Translations under genes and position numbers: made by a program
Shown here: piece by piece, positions 41,805-49,994 of the stretch
Layout of the letters: each line of letters starts with the position of its first letter
Position numbering within the stretch: the first letter of the stretch is position 1
Source: Brevibacillus laterosporus DSM 25
GTDB lineage: Bacteria > Bacillota > Bacilli > Brevibacillales > Brevibacillaceae
Reading direction: 5' to 3'
Length of the DNA: 64,000 nucleotides
Assembly (NCBI RefSeq): GCF_002706795.1
Contig: NZ_CP017705.1
Coordinates: 1,134,001 to 1,198,000, forward strand
The notes under the pieces: model-generated
The model's input: only the letters and a program-made list of their open reading frames with translations
What the model was told of the DNA's origin: nothing
Databases searched by the model: none

Positions 41805-42636
41805 AGCCTATTGCACATAATCCGTATTATGTGATGTTGTGGAATTAGCCAATAATCCAATGAGCCGCTATTCCTATATAAAGAAGTCAGTTCAACAGCC
41901 GCAATTTGGGTCTAAGTTATTACCACTTCACACACCACGCACCAACCGAGAGCTTGAGCAGAGAAAGCGAAGCCTAGTACTTCTGTACCCACAAGGGTAC
42001 GTCTAGGAGTGTACCTAGAAGGCTAATATGTAGCGGGTATGAGACTGCATAGGCAAGTACGAGTCACGGGTGAAGTCTATCCATGATGGTGACCGATACC
42101 TCGGCAGTCTCTCTTATAGCTTCCTTCTCTAGTGTCATGCTCTTATATGATGGGTGTCTCTTATATAGGAGTGTAAGCATCCAACAGGATACTCTGCCCC
42201 CGCCCGCCCCACTTTTGGTATGAGTGTGCCTAGCCATCCCCACGGGATACCGCTCAGGCTTATATAGACATGCCCTTTAATCCCGAGTGCAGTGTGAGTA
42301 GTCACATGATACGGTCAACCATACTTTACCCATCTAGCTGTGGTGGAGATAGCTTGAGGTGCCCACTCTCTACCCTATTGGTATACCTGAGTGCCCAAGA
42401 AGGCTACCCATACCCACGGCTAGGTATGTTCAAGCTCTTAACTCTTATATATCTGTATCGTATAGCTGAGTTGAGTGCCTGACCATGCCTAGCCCTACCC
42501 CCCGCCCCACCCCGATTTGGGGTACGGTGGTGCAGGAAAAAGCATACCCATGAGTACTGCTAGTACCTAAACGGAGTGTGCTTATATCCTGGGTTTCTGG
42601 TTGGCATAGATGTGTCAAATTCAAGGAGGAATCAGC
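41741..42636. other. 900-base structured non-coding region
   Basis: No gene is supported on either strand. It contains many hairpins: CTACCCA/TTGGGTAG (41750-41773), GTACCC-ACAA-GGGTAC (about 41985-42001), GAGACTGC/GCAGTCTC closing about 65 bases (42048-42111), five CTTATAT copies (42142, 42160, 42259, 42444, 42581) and several leader-element fragments. It may encode a large structured RNA; the ECF-like promoter at 42437 lies near its end. Confidence 0.5.
42437..42464 (+). promoter_or_regulatory. ECF-like phage promoter, CTTAAC-N16-CGTATA
   Basis: CTTAAC (42437-42442), 16 bases, CGTATAG (from 42459). It heads the 42.6-48.05 kb unit with a leader of about 165 bases before the first small gene. 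Confidence 0.68.
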
Positions 42637-42732
42637 GTGACTAAATTGATAGTGGCTTACTTTGGCAAAGTCGGCGGACTCATCGAATATCTCAGACAAC
42701 TTATAGCTGAACAGGAAAGGAAGGGTGCCTAA
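42637..42732 (+). CDS. 31-residue peptide
   Basis: GTG start with an excellent CAAGGAGGAA site seven bases upstream. The peptide MTKLIVAYFGKVGGLIEYLR... is amphipathic with a charged C-terminus. The strong ribosome site supports translation. No family is recognised. Confidence 0.5.
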   Translation: MTKLIVAYFGKVGGLIEYLRQLIAEQERKGA

Positions 42733-42733
42733 T

Positions 42734-42832
42734 ATGCTCACAAGGACTCAGCAGATCGTGGCAATTAGTAGGCTATCCCGAAGACTAGCATTCAGGAATC
42801 TATATATCTATGGTCAACTATCGCCCAAGTGA
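42734..42832 (+). CDS. 32-residue basic peptide
   Basis: ATG one base after the previous stop, with GGAAGGAAGG upstream. The peptide is Arg-rich (SRLSRRLAFR) and may bind nucleic acid, though evidence is only composition and spacing. Confidence 0.4.
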   Translation: MLTRTQQIVAISRLSRRLAFRNLYIYGQLSPK

Positions 42833-42837
42833 CTCAT

Positions 42838-42924
42838 CTTAGACACTGCTAGGGTATCTAACCTTCTGGTTAGGTATCCCCATGGAGTGCCTACGAGCAC
42901 TACTAATTCACCGAGGTGATTGGT
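42838..42924 (+). repeat. leader element A
   Basis: Begins AGACACTGCTAGGGTA, has stem CTAACC-TTCT-GGTTAG, then GGAGTGCCTACGAGCACTAC, then a GAGGTGA ribosome site. It is one of a family of related intergenic elements. Confidence 0.65.
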
Positions 42925-43062
42925 GTGAAATTTAAAGATTGGTTTGATGATGTAGTCGATGTGGAAACCCCTGATGAAAACGATCGGAGTCACTGGATTC
43001 AGAATGACGAACGCTACCTAGTCAAGGCGGTACAGGAGGGAGAGGAACTGAAATGGGTGTAA
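42925..43062 (+). CDS. 45-residue acidic protein
   Basis: GTG start eight bases after GAGG. The sequence MKFKDWFDDVVDVETPDEND is strongly acidic and overlaps the next gene by ten bases. The function is unknown. Confidence 0.5.
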   Translation: MKFKDWFDDVVDVETPDENDRSHWIQNDERYLVKAVQEGEELKWV

Positions 43063-43286
43063 TGACTCTTGATAGATCCACCTCCATCTTATCAAGTACC
43101 CAAGGGTTGCTTGAGAAAGCGATAGAGAGCAATCGTTTCAAGATCGCTAACCTTTCCGATAGATTGATGAACGGCAAGGTTAGCATAGATGAGATAGATG
43201 CAGTTGAGTTAGAGCTGAGGGAACTTAGAGAGCAAGGAAGACGATTGAACTCACTACAAGTTGAGCTGAGAAGATTGATGGATTAG
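43053..43286 (+). CDS. small coiled-coil protein
   Basis: 77 residues, GAGG seven bases before the ATG. After a Ser/Thr-rich N-terminus the chain is one heptad-like helix (about 20-75) ending LQVELRRLMD. It could oligomerise. The function is unknown. Confidence 0.6.
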   Translation: MGVMTLDRSTSILSSTQGLLEKAIESNRFKIANLSDRLMNGKVSIDEIDAVELELRELREQGRRLNSLQVELRRLMD

Positions 43287-43386
43287 ACACTACTAAGGTA
43301 CCTCACCCACCCGTGGGGTACCTAAAGGAGTGCCTAAAGGCACCAAAATAACTAGCCCCACTGAGGGCAAAAAGGAGAATGTACAC
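43284..43386 (+). repeat. leader element B
   Basis: ACACTACTAAGGTACC pairs through GGTACCT (stem AGGTACC/GGTACCT), followed by GGAGTGCCTAAAGGCACC and AAGGAGAA before the next ATG. Confidence 0.65.
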
Positions 43387-43863
43387 ATGGAAAACGTAAT
43401 CGTAAAATCGGTAGCTAACAACAAGGCAATCATCGAGGTAGACCTATCGCAAGACCTGGGCGTATCTGGTAGCGGCAAGAACATCCTTATCGCAAAAACA
43501 GGTTCCAATATGCCAATCGGTGCGGGCGGTGTGAAGATCAACCTGAATGTATACAAGGCTCTGCCTAAGAGTGCAGAAGAACCTGCGATTGACTTCAAAG
43601 GAGCCAAGGCTGAGATCGGCTTTGCAGGTGGTACTGCCAAGGTAGCAGGTTCTAAGCTGACTATTGCGGTTGACCTGACCTCTGACCTTGGTGAGTCGGG
43701 TAGCGGCAAGAACATTCTTATCGCCAAGACAGGTAGTAACCTGCCGCTGTTTAAGACCATCAAAATGAACCTGAACGTATATAAGCCTGTACCTAAGACA
43801 CCTGCCCAAGCACCTATCGACCTATCGAAGTCGGATAAGCCCGAGCAAATGACATTGGTGTAA
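43387..43863 (+). CDS. tandem-duplicated beta-domain protein
   Basis: 158 residues from the ATG at 43387 (AAAGGAG upstream). Two copies of one 60-residue unit: residues about 13-58 (IIEVDLSQDLGVSGSGKNIL ... INLNVYKALPK) and 91-137 (IAVDLTSDLGESGSGKNILI ... MNLNVYKPVPK). GSGKNILIAKTGSN resembles a P-loop only superficially. Related to the 41342 gene. Single-stranded nucleic acid or surface binding are possible; nothing is proven. Confidence 0.7.
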   Translation: MENVIVKSVANNKAIIEVDLSQDLGVSGSGKNILIAKTGSNMPIGAGGVKINLNVYKALPKSAEEPAIDFKGAKAEIGFAGGTAKVAGSKLTIAVDLTSDLGESGSGKNILIAKTGSNLPLFKTIKMNLNVYKPVPKTPAQAPIDLSKSDKPEQMTLV

Positions 43864-43942
43864 TAGATGCTACTAGGGTACCTCCACCATGGTTGGGGTA
43901 TCCGATGGAGCACCTATGAGTGCTACTTATACGATGAGGTGA
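43864..43942 (+). repeat. leader element C
   Basis: GATGCTACTAGGGTACC, stem closing at GGGGTATCC with inner CCACCATGGTTGG, then GGAGCACCTATGAGTGCTAC and a GAGGTG ribosome site. Confidence 0.65.
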
Positions 43943-43948
43943 ATGTTT

Positions 43949-44641
43949 ATGAAAAAGAAAGCTATGACTGATACGGCTCTGTTGGTGATTGAACAGGACA
44001 CAATACCTGATAGCCCCCGCAACTGGGACAATCTTGGCAAGATGGTCTGTTGGCACAGCCGCTACTCCTTGGGTGATAAACATACCCATGATTCACCACG
44101 TGACTTCCTGATGTCGCTTGCTGTTGATTATGACGAAAGTGACAGAGACTTGGACGAGCTGAAGGACTACGAGTTGATGGAGATTATCGACCCTCATATA
44201 GTCATCCTCCCCCTGTTCTTGTACGACCACAGCGGAATAACGATGAACACAACTGGGTTCTCTTGCCTTTGGGATAGTGGTCAGATTGGTTGGATATATG
44301 CCACAAAAGAGGCGTTCCGAAACGAGACAGGTTACACCGAGGAGGAACTGTTCAAAGGTGGCAAGGCTAAGGAGATGCTAAGGAACGAGGTTAAGGTATA
44401 CGACCAGTACCTAACAGGTGATGTGTACGGGTTCACCTTCGCAAAGATAGACACCGAAAAACTGGGTAAGTACCTTGAGCTGATCGGTGCCGAGCGAGAT
44501 GACTTGAGTGAGGATGAGCTGAACCGATTTCTCACTGATAAGGATAGCTATTGGGGATTCTACGGTAGCAACCCTGTAGAGAACGGGATAGCCGAGAACA
44601 TCCCCAAAGAGTACCACCATATGTTTGATGCACTGCAATAA
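43949..44641 (+). CDS. conserved phage hypothetical protein
   Basis: 230 residues; I chose the second ATG (43949), eight bases after GAGGTG. The N-terminal IPDSPRNWDNLGKMVCWHSR stretch and GDKHTH are characteristic of a widespread phage and plasmid hypothetical family with no assigned function. The central part (PLFLYDHSGITMNT) is well folded-looking; the C-terminal half is acidic helix. Cytosolic. Confidence 0.72.
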   Translation: MKKKAMTDTALLVIEQDTIPDSPRNWDNLGKMVCWHSRYSLGDKHTHDSPRDFLMSLAVDYDESDRDLDELKDYELMEIIDPHIVILPLFLYDHSGITMNTTGFSCLWDSGQIGWIYATKEAFRNETGYTEEELFKGGKAKEMLRNEVKVYDQYLTGDVYGFTFAKIDTEKLGKYLELIGAERDDLSEDELNRFLTDKDSYWGFYGSNPVENGIAENIPKEYHHMFDALQ

Positions 44642-44680
44642 GACGAGCCTAGATGAGCTGAGCTAAGAGGAGATAGAAAA

Positions 44681-44878
44681 ATGAGAAGTTTAGGAATGAG
44701 AGTGAGATTCAACAAGGATGAGAGGGTACGTATTGAGATTGGAGACCATGCAGGGATGTACGGTAGGGTCGCCCCCTCCCCTGACGGTACTAAGTACAAC
44801 TGGAAGAAGGAAGTATTCATCCAGTTGGAAAGCGGTGAAACCATCAAAAAATTTAAAAACGAGGTGTGCAAAACATGA
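44681..44878 (+). CDS. small basic beta-barrel-like protein
   Basis: 65 residues, AGAGGAGA before the ATG. The pattern (VRIEIGDHAGMYGRV ... VFIQLESGETIKKF) looks like a KOW/SH3-type small barrel, as in RNA-binding or ribosomal proteins. It is translationally coupled to the next gene (ATGA). Confidence 0.6.
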   Translation: MRSLGMRVRFNKDERVRIEIGDHAGMYGRVAPSPDGTKYNWKKEVFIQLESGETIKKFKNEVCKT

Positions 44879-45240
44879 GCTATAAATACGGATTGAACGG
44901 AAACGACCTAAACTGGGATGCTGTAACCTGCCTGAACAGCTTCACCCTTGAGCTTGAGCAAGCCATACTTCACGGGGAAGCTGAGCTTGACGATGAGGGC
45001 AATGTTACTGACCGTTACTATCAATCGGTCAGCGACATGAACCCTACCATCGTATACTACCCTGGGGATGCGATAGAGTTCAAGGATGTCGCAGGGAGCG
45101 GCAAGAACTTCCTTGAGTTCGTCCCTTGGTTCCTTACTCATGACACCAACAGTGACTTTGTTCAGGCTAACGGTGAGGTACCTGATGAGTACTACACCGA
45201 GGAGTACCTGAAGGATAAGCGGGAAGCTGAAGCCGCATAG
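44875..45240 (+). CDS. hypothetical acidic protein
   Basis: 121 residues; the ATG at 44875 overlaps the previous stop and GAGGTG lies upstream. It is rich in Asp, Glu, Tyr and Asn, with no domain recognised. Confidence 0.6.
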   Translation: MSYKYGLNGNDLNWDAVTCLNSFTLELEQAILHGEAELDDEGNVTDRYYQSVSDMNPTIVYYPGDAIEFKDVAGSGKNFLEFVPWFLTHDTNSDFVQANGEVPDEYYTEEYLKDKREAEAA

Positions 45241-45341
45241 ACACTGCTAGGGCACCCCCCCCCCAAAGGTGAGGTGTTCCAATGGAGTACCTATGAGTGC
45301 CAAGAGCACGAGTACTACTACCACGATGAGGAGCTGTTCTC
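45241..45341 (+). repeat. leader element E with a run of C
   Basis: ACACTGCTAGGGCACC runs into a ten-C homopolymer, pairs with GAGGTGTTCC, and continues with GGAGTACCTATGAGTGCC and a second GAGCAC/GAGTAC block. The C-run could be length-variable. Confidence 0.65.
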
Positions 45342-46214
45342 ATGAACACTAAGAAACTGGCTAATTATGAACCTGCAATCATCCTGACCAAGGACTTCTA
45401 CACCCATGAAGGTGTTCCGTACCACGTAGAGAGCCGCAACGCTAAACGCGGTGAGAAGATTATCACCACAAAAACGATAGGTCATTACAAGAAAGGTCAG
45501 GTGTATGAGGTATCTGACTATAACCGTCAGGAGGTTTTAGTTAAGAAGGACGAAGGTTTAATCCAAGTGTTACATAGTGAGTACTCGGTGCTTGTACCTA
45601 TGATTGAAGCCAAGCCCCTCCCCACCTCGGTATACTCCCCTTCCATGCTGAATCAGCTTGAATCGAGTGGTACCCCTATTTTCAACTGGTATAACCACAC
45701 TGTTCTTGACTTCGGTGAGGTTGAGGACGGTCACACCCTAGTCATGAAGCTACCCGCAGGTGACCACATTACGGTATGCGGCATGATTATGCGTGACCGC
45801 AAGGATGTGATTGTTGACATCCAGTATCACGGTGAGAACGGTCAGCAAATGATTGGATTCACTCCGAATGGTACACCGAGGGTTCAGGAGGATAGGATTA
45901 AACACAATCTATACAGCCTTGACCTAAGGGCTTCCAACAAAGAGAAGCCGTATGGTAGCTATAAGGATTTGTCCTACCGAAGACTGGACGAGGTAATCAT
46001 GGACATATCCATTCAGGTCGGTGCTTGGATAGCCCTAAACCAAGACAAGATGCCTGACGGTTACGACTCCCGCCGCCTCCTGAGTGAGATTCACGATTGG
46101 GCGGTAGAGTTCGAGAAGAAGTTCGGCACCCAAGCACGGGATGACTACTACAACAGGGTGGATAGGTTCACTCAGAATAAGATCAGCCAGTGGGCAAAAG
46201 AATACACCGAATAG
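45342..46214 (+). CDS. hypothetical protein
   Basis: 290 residues. The first 85 have a barrel-like pattern (KTIGHYKKGQVYEVSDYNRQ), the middle (about 110-190) is beta-rich with MKLPAGDHITVCG, and the C-terminal 80 are helical. It has no signal peptide and no recognised family. The ATG follows a GAGGAG site at the end of leader element E. Confidence 0.65.
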   Translation: MNTKKLANYEPAIILTKDFYTHEGVPYHVESRNAKRGEKIITTKTIGHYKKGQVYEVSDYNRQEVLVKKDEGLIQVLHSEYSVLVPMIEAKPLPTSVYSPSMLNQLESSGTPIFNWYNHTVLDFGEVEDGHTLVMKLPAGDHITVCGMIMRDRKDVIVDIQYHGENGQQMIGFTPNGTPRVQEDRIKHNLYSLDLRASNKEKPYGSYKDLSYRRLDEVIMDISIQVGAWIALNQDKMPDGYDSRRLLSEIHDWAVEFEKKFGTQARDDYYNRVDRFTQNKISQWAKEYTE

Positions 46215-46314
46215 TCGGACACCGTTACCATACCCCACCCTGCCGTGGGGTATAGGATAGGGTGCCTGATTGCCTAGAGCAACGCCACCACTAAATAGCA
46301 TGAGGTGACTTTAG
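46215..46314 (+). repeat. leader element F
   Basis: ATACCCCAC-CCTGCC-GTGGGGTAT is a perfect nine-base stem; GGGTGCCTGATTGCC and a GAGGTGAC ribosome site follow. Confidence 0.65.
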
Positions 46315-46794
46315 ATGTCAAAATTTGAAAATGTATTGGAAGCAACTAAACACTGGGTAAGGGACTTCAACTCTATCCCGCAATCATTCATCCTCCGCAC
46401 TTTCCCTTACGGTCTGGATGACAGCCACATTGAGGTACTTGCTACTGATCTTACATGTGACTATTGCGGTTGTACTGAATACACCACAGAAAGCTCCGAT
46501 GATGAAGATGACGACACCTTAATCTGCATGTCATGTGGGCGTAACGAGTTCCATGAAGCCCGCGACTTCCCTATGTGGGGAACTATGTGGACGTTCGGTG
46601 ACTCTCTCGATACTGACTGGGTACGAAATCATGGCGGTCTCGAAGCCATGCGAGAGTGTGGCTTTTGGGTGTACGATGACGATGATTTAGGTATCTTCTT
46701 CGGCATCAATGGTGCAGGGTACAACTTCTACGAAAGCCACTGGGTTCCACTTTACAAGAAGCGTGGTCTACGGTGGCACAATGAAGCGGTGTAG
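46315..46794 (+). CDS. zinc-ribbon protein, unknown
   Basis: 159 residues. CDYCGC and CMSCGR separated by an acidic loop form a zinc ribbon near residues 47-80. The C-terminal half (GGLEAMRECGFWVYDDDDLG, ESHWVPLYKKRGLRWH) matches a common phage hypothetical with no assigned role. The ATG follows GAGGTGAC. Confidence 0.65.
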   Translation: MSKFENVLEATKHWVRDFNSIPQSFILRTFPYGLDDSHIEVLATDLTCDYCGCTEYTTESSDDEDDDTLICMSCGRNEFHEARDFPMWGTMWTFGDSLDTDWVRNHGGLEAMRECGFWVYDDDDLGIFFGINGAGYNFYESHWVPLYKKRGLRWHNEAV

Positions 46795-46809
46795 GGAGGA
46801 TTGACCTAA

Positions 46810-47526
46810 ATGGACAAGGCAGCCTATGATAAAGTCGTGATTGAAGGTCAGTTTGCTGACGCATTATGTAAGAAGTACGACATGATGAACTACGCTACTA
46901 GCAGTGTATTCGCACTATTTGGAGTCCTTAGCAACTTCAGGTACCCCCTACTGAGGGGTATCTTGAACCTAGATTACGGTGGTAAGGATGATATGGAGAT
47001 AATCTTTCACCTTGAGGATGACCAATCAGGTAACGGTCACTTTAAGATGAATAAGCCTGTAGAAGACCTTATCCTTGAGTGGAAGACCTCAGGTACGGAG
47101 ATCACTCTCCTAACCACCCCTCGCAACCCTGGTGATCGTGATAAGCTAACCGATATAGCTCGTTACTTCAGCAACCTATTCAAGGCAGTCATGCAACGTA
47201 TGACTGACAACACTGTTAAGGTTAAGAAGCAAGAGAGCAAGGTACCCAAGATCAAAAAAGGCAAGGTTAAAGGTAAGAAAAGTAAGAACCGCACGGTATA
47301 CATTAGGCAGACCACCTACAGAGTAGTCACCCCTCCCCCATCCCCTACTGAGGAACGGGAAAAGAGAGATTATGAACGTCACACCCACAGATGGACTCGG
47401 AAGGGTCATCACCGTAGGTTAAGGAACGGTGAGGTAAGATGGTTCCCTGAAAAGGAGATCATCCTCGACCCTGATGCTGTTAAGGAAGCTAAGACCTACA
47501 AAATACAGAAAGGTAAAGGTGAGTAA
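46810..47526 (+). CDS. basic protein sharing a 36-base tract with the terminase gene
   Basis: 238 residues. Residues 81-92 (NKPVEDLILEWK) are identical, at base level too, to terminase residues 405-416. A Lys-rich stretch (about 145-165) and an Arg/His-rich stretch (about 185-205) give a strongly basic C-terminal half, suggesting nucleic-acid binding. GGAGG precedes the ATG by about ten bases. Confidence 0.65.
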   Translation: MDKAAYDKVVIEGQFADALCKKYDMMNYATSSVFALFGVLSNFRYPLLRGILNLDYGGKDDMEIIFHLEDDQSGNGHFKMNKPVEDLILEWKTSGTEITLLTTPRNPGDRDKLTDIARYFSNLFKAVMQRMTDNTVKVKKQESKVPKIKKGKVKGKKSKNRTVYIRQTTYRVVTPPPSPTEEREKRDYERHTHRWTRKGHHRRLRNGEVRWFPEKEIILDPDAVKEAKTYKIQKGKGE

Positions 47527-47528
47527 CC

Positions 47529-47987
47529 ATGACGATCAACCGTAAAGAGTTAGAAGAGAGGTATAACAAGGCTGAGGGTACTGTACCAGTGCCGATCAGC
47601 TACACATTGAACGACTTAGAGTGCATCCTGATTGGTGCTTGGGAAGGTGGTAGTACATACTGGGTAGGTAAAGTTGAGGTCAACCACCCGACCATCCCTG
47701 ACAAGAAGGAAGCACATGCCCATGACTGGTGCACCTCAGAGTGGGCTTTCCATGCCTTACTAGATGGTGGAACTATCTACTTCGAGGACAACGAGGGCGG
47801 CGAATACAATGGTACTCTCACTCTTGAAGGACTAAAGAAAGGTCTTGAGCTATTTGTTGCCAACCGAGCAGAGCGTAACACGGTGAATTTCGTTTACGAT
47901 GGGAAGCTAGACGCAGGTCAGCTTGACGCAGGTGATTCTGACGTGATACTCCAATTAGGTATCTTCGGAGAATGGGTGTTCGGATGA
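47529..47987 (+). CDS. hypothetical protein
   Basis: 152 residues beginning two bases after the previous stop. It resembles phage hypotheticals with a LIGAWEGGSTYWV motif followed by a conserved DNEGGEYNGTLTLEGLKKGL stretch. The function is unknown; cytosolic. Last gene before the strong terminator at 48052. Confidence 0.68.
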   Translation: MTINRKELEERYNKAEGTVPVPISYTLNDLECILIGAWEGGSTYWVGKVEVNHPTIPDKKEAHAHDWCTSEWAFHALLDGGTIYFEDNEGGEYNGTLTLEGLKKGLELFVANRAERNTVNFVYDGKLDAGQLDAGDSDVILQLGIFGEWVFG

Positions 47988-48051
47988 AAGACGGAAAAAT
48001 ATCCCTAGGTAGCTACATAGGTAACCCTTAACAGAATAGATGCTGATAGAG

Positions 48052-48086
48052 AGACCCATCCGATACCATTGGATGGGTCTTTTTCT
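48052..48086 (+). terminator. strong intrinsic terminator
   Basis: AGACCCATCC and GGATGGGTCT form a perfect ten-base stem, followed by TTTTTC. It ends the 42.4-48.0 kb unit 20 bases before the next promoter. Confidence 0.9.
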
Positions 48087-48106
48087 TGAGCACCTATCGA
48101 GTGCTA

Positions 48107-48134
48107 CTAAACAACCATCCCTATACCACGTATA
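48107..48134 (+). promoter_or_regulatory. ECF-like phage promoter, CTAAAC-N16-CGTATA
   Basis: CTAAAC (48107-48112), 16 bases, CGTATAGAG (from 48129). It lies between a terminator and a ribosome site and so defines the next unit. Confidence 0.7.
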
Positions 48135-48157
48135 GAGAAGGTAAAGGAGAGATTAGC

Positions 48158-49204
48158 TTGATTATACCTACGAAAAACACTATCCGTGAATGGATGACTG
48201 AGAACAACCTTTATGACGGAATTATCCCTTGCCTACGTAATGGTGAGGATTTCGCTATTGTGGAAGGTTGGTCAGCTATTAATAGATTACTGTTTCACTT
48301 GGTCAGCTCCCTCACCCCACAGGTTATGCCAATGTACCGTGAAGCAGGGTTGGTTCAACTAGATCAGTTGCTCACTTACGGTAGCCTAGCGTATGGAGGT
48401 TTTTCGGTTCCTAAAGAGCTTGAGGTAGCCTTGAGTACGGCAGGGTTTGATGGGCTATGGTTCGAGGACATATACGGTGAGTATGGGTTCTCAGATCAGT
48501 ACGAAAAGTGTTCTGAGTGTGAGGAGGTAATTGAGTTCAACTCATCATCCCCTGACATTTACTATCAGATAGAGAACGGAAAAGTATGCACCTCGTGCTT
48601 CAAGGATAAAAACTACAAGGACGACTACCTGAATCAATGCATCAACAATCCCAATAAGGCAGTGCAGTCCGCCCTCCTCTCCAAAGATGAGCTGATCGCC
48701 GCAGGGTTCAGGAAGTACAACGAGCATAGCTACCAGTTGGGACTGCACCAAGGTATGAACGACAAACCTTATGAAATTCTAGCCGACCTACAAAGCAAGA
48801 ATTTCACCGAGGTGGTGTTCTCGCTCGATTCGCAAAATCTATTCTATGCCGAGTTTAGCGCATGGGTTAGGGAAGTTCATTGGGAGCCTTTGCTACAGCC
48901 AACAGGGAGTCATTGGTATGACCTTTGGAATGACGATGATGGTAATATCGCTTACATCAATGCCGATATAACTCCTGACATCGTGGAAAAGCACCTTGCG
49001 GACTTTCGATCACAAGCAATCGAAAAAGCTAAGGAAAGTTCATTGAGTGAATCTGATGGGGACGATTATGTTGACCCTGATAATTGTCATAAACAAGCTC
49101 AGGAAATATTCGATGAAAATGACTTTCTCAAGTACTTGAGAAACATGGGCGTTCAGTACTTTCTTATTGAACGTCCTCACGATACCATAAAGATTTGGGA
49201 ATAG
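48158..49204 (+). CDS. hypothetical protein with a zinc knuckle
   Basis: 348 residues from TTG (48158-48160), eight bases after AAAGGAG. The open frame continues upstream to 48086, but those codons cover the promoter and a leader fragment, so I exclude them. CSECEE and CTSCF (about residues 133-165) form a zinc site. The remainder is acidic with no family named. Confidence 0.65.
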   Translation: MIIPTKNTIREWMTENNLYDGIIPCLRNGEDFAIVEGWSAINRLLFHLVSSLTPQVMPMYREAGLVQLDQLLTYGSLAYGGFSVPKELEVALSTAGFDGLWFEDIYGEYGFSDQYEKCSECEEVIEFNSSSPDIYYQIENGKVCTSCFKDKNYKDDYLNQCINNPNKAVQSALLSKDELIAAGFRKYNEHSYQLGLHQGMNDKPYEILADLQSKNFTEVVFSLDSQNLFYAEFSAWVREVHWEPLLQPTGSHWYDLWNDDDGNIAYINADITPDIVEKHLADFRSQAIEKAKESSLSESDGDDYVDPDNCHKQAQEIFDENDFLKYLRNMGVQYFLIERPHDTIKIWE

Positions 49205-49357
49205 ACCCCTACTAGAATAGCTCACCTGAAGGTGGGTTGTTCAATGGAGTGGTCTATGGTATCCCTTAGAAGGGACACCCCTCCCATGGGAAGCCGCTTC
49301 CCCACTCCACCCAATTCTAACAAGTGCCACGAGCACTCAAATCAAGGAGGATTTATC
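49205..49357 (+). repeat. leader element H with extra hairpins
   Basis: CACCT-GA-AGGTG stem, then a second imperfect stem around GGTATCCC...GGGACACC, then GTGCCACGAGCACT and CAAGGAGG. It is longer than the other elements. Confidence 0.55.
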
Positions 49358-49900
49358 ATGCAGAAAACTGACTTGGAACTAAAGGAAATTAAGAATGTAC
49401 AGGAGATCATCTCCGTAGCTGTAGAGGTTGACTCAGGTTGGTCGGGGGGCAGGTATCAGGTATCCATAGCTTATAACCCTGCCCGTGAGGTATACATTAT
49501 CTCGGCTCCTAACTATTGGGTATCTATGGAGACTACACAACCTACCAATTGTGCCTATAAACTTCAGGAGCATGACATCATGAGTGGTGATGCTGTGGTC
49601 ATTGAGAGTATAGTAACCGACATCCTCCTTCCTGCCCTTGACGCAAAGATGAGGGATAAATCTGTGGATAAGCCTGTGGGTAAGCCTGTGGAGTACCCTG
49701 ATGAGGTTATGGAAGCTATACGCCAGAACCTCGATCTTGAGAGTGACGACACCTCTATGGACAAAAAGATTATGAAGATGCCCAAGGATGAAATATTCAA
49801 CCTACTGCTTACGTGGAACGGGTTTATTGGATACGGCGATACTATTCGTGAGTGGGTCAACGATGTATATGGTGTAGAACTTGGTGAAGGTTTCCGTTAA
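49358..49900 (+). CDS. hypothetical protein
   Basis: 180 residues from the ATG at 49358, seven bases after AAGGAGG; upstream in-frame codons lie in the leader element. The N-terminal 90 residues look like an alpha/beta domain, followed by a (VDKPVGKP) linker and a helical C-terminus. No family is recognised. Confidence 0.62.
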   Translation: MQKTDLELKEIKNVQEIISVAVEVDSGWSGGRYQVSIAYNPAREVYIISAPNYWVSMETTQPTNCAYKLQEHDIMSGDAVVIESIVTDILLPALDAKMRDKSVDKPVGKPVEYPDEVMEAIRQNLDLESDDTSMDKKIMKMPKDEIFNLLLTWNGFIGYGDTIREWVNDVYGVELGEGFR

Positions 49901-49994
49901 ACCCTGCTCCCACCCATCACCTTCGGGTGGTGGGTGTCATGGAGGGCTTACCCCTCACTATTAGTGCCGCCGAGCACAGAAAAGAGGTAACCTA
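49901..49994 (+). repeat. leader element I
   Basis: CACCCATCACC-TTC-GGGTGGTGGGTG forms a long near-perfect stem; GGAGGGC, GTGCC...GAGCAC and AGAGGTAA follow before the next ATG. Confidence 0.6.

Noticed and set aside
42445-42741. 98-codon open frame on the minus strand
   Set aside because: It is opposite a promoter, hairpins and two well-initiated small genes, and has no ribosome site.
43293-43913. 206-codon open frame on the minus strand
   Set aside because: It mirrors the duplicated gene at 43387-43863, which has a clear ribosome site and internal protein repeats; no site supports the reverse frame.
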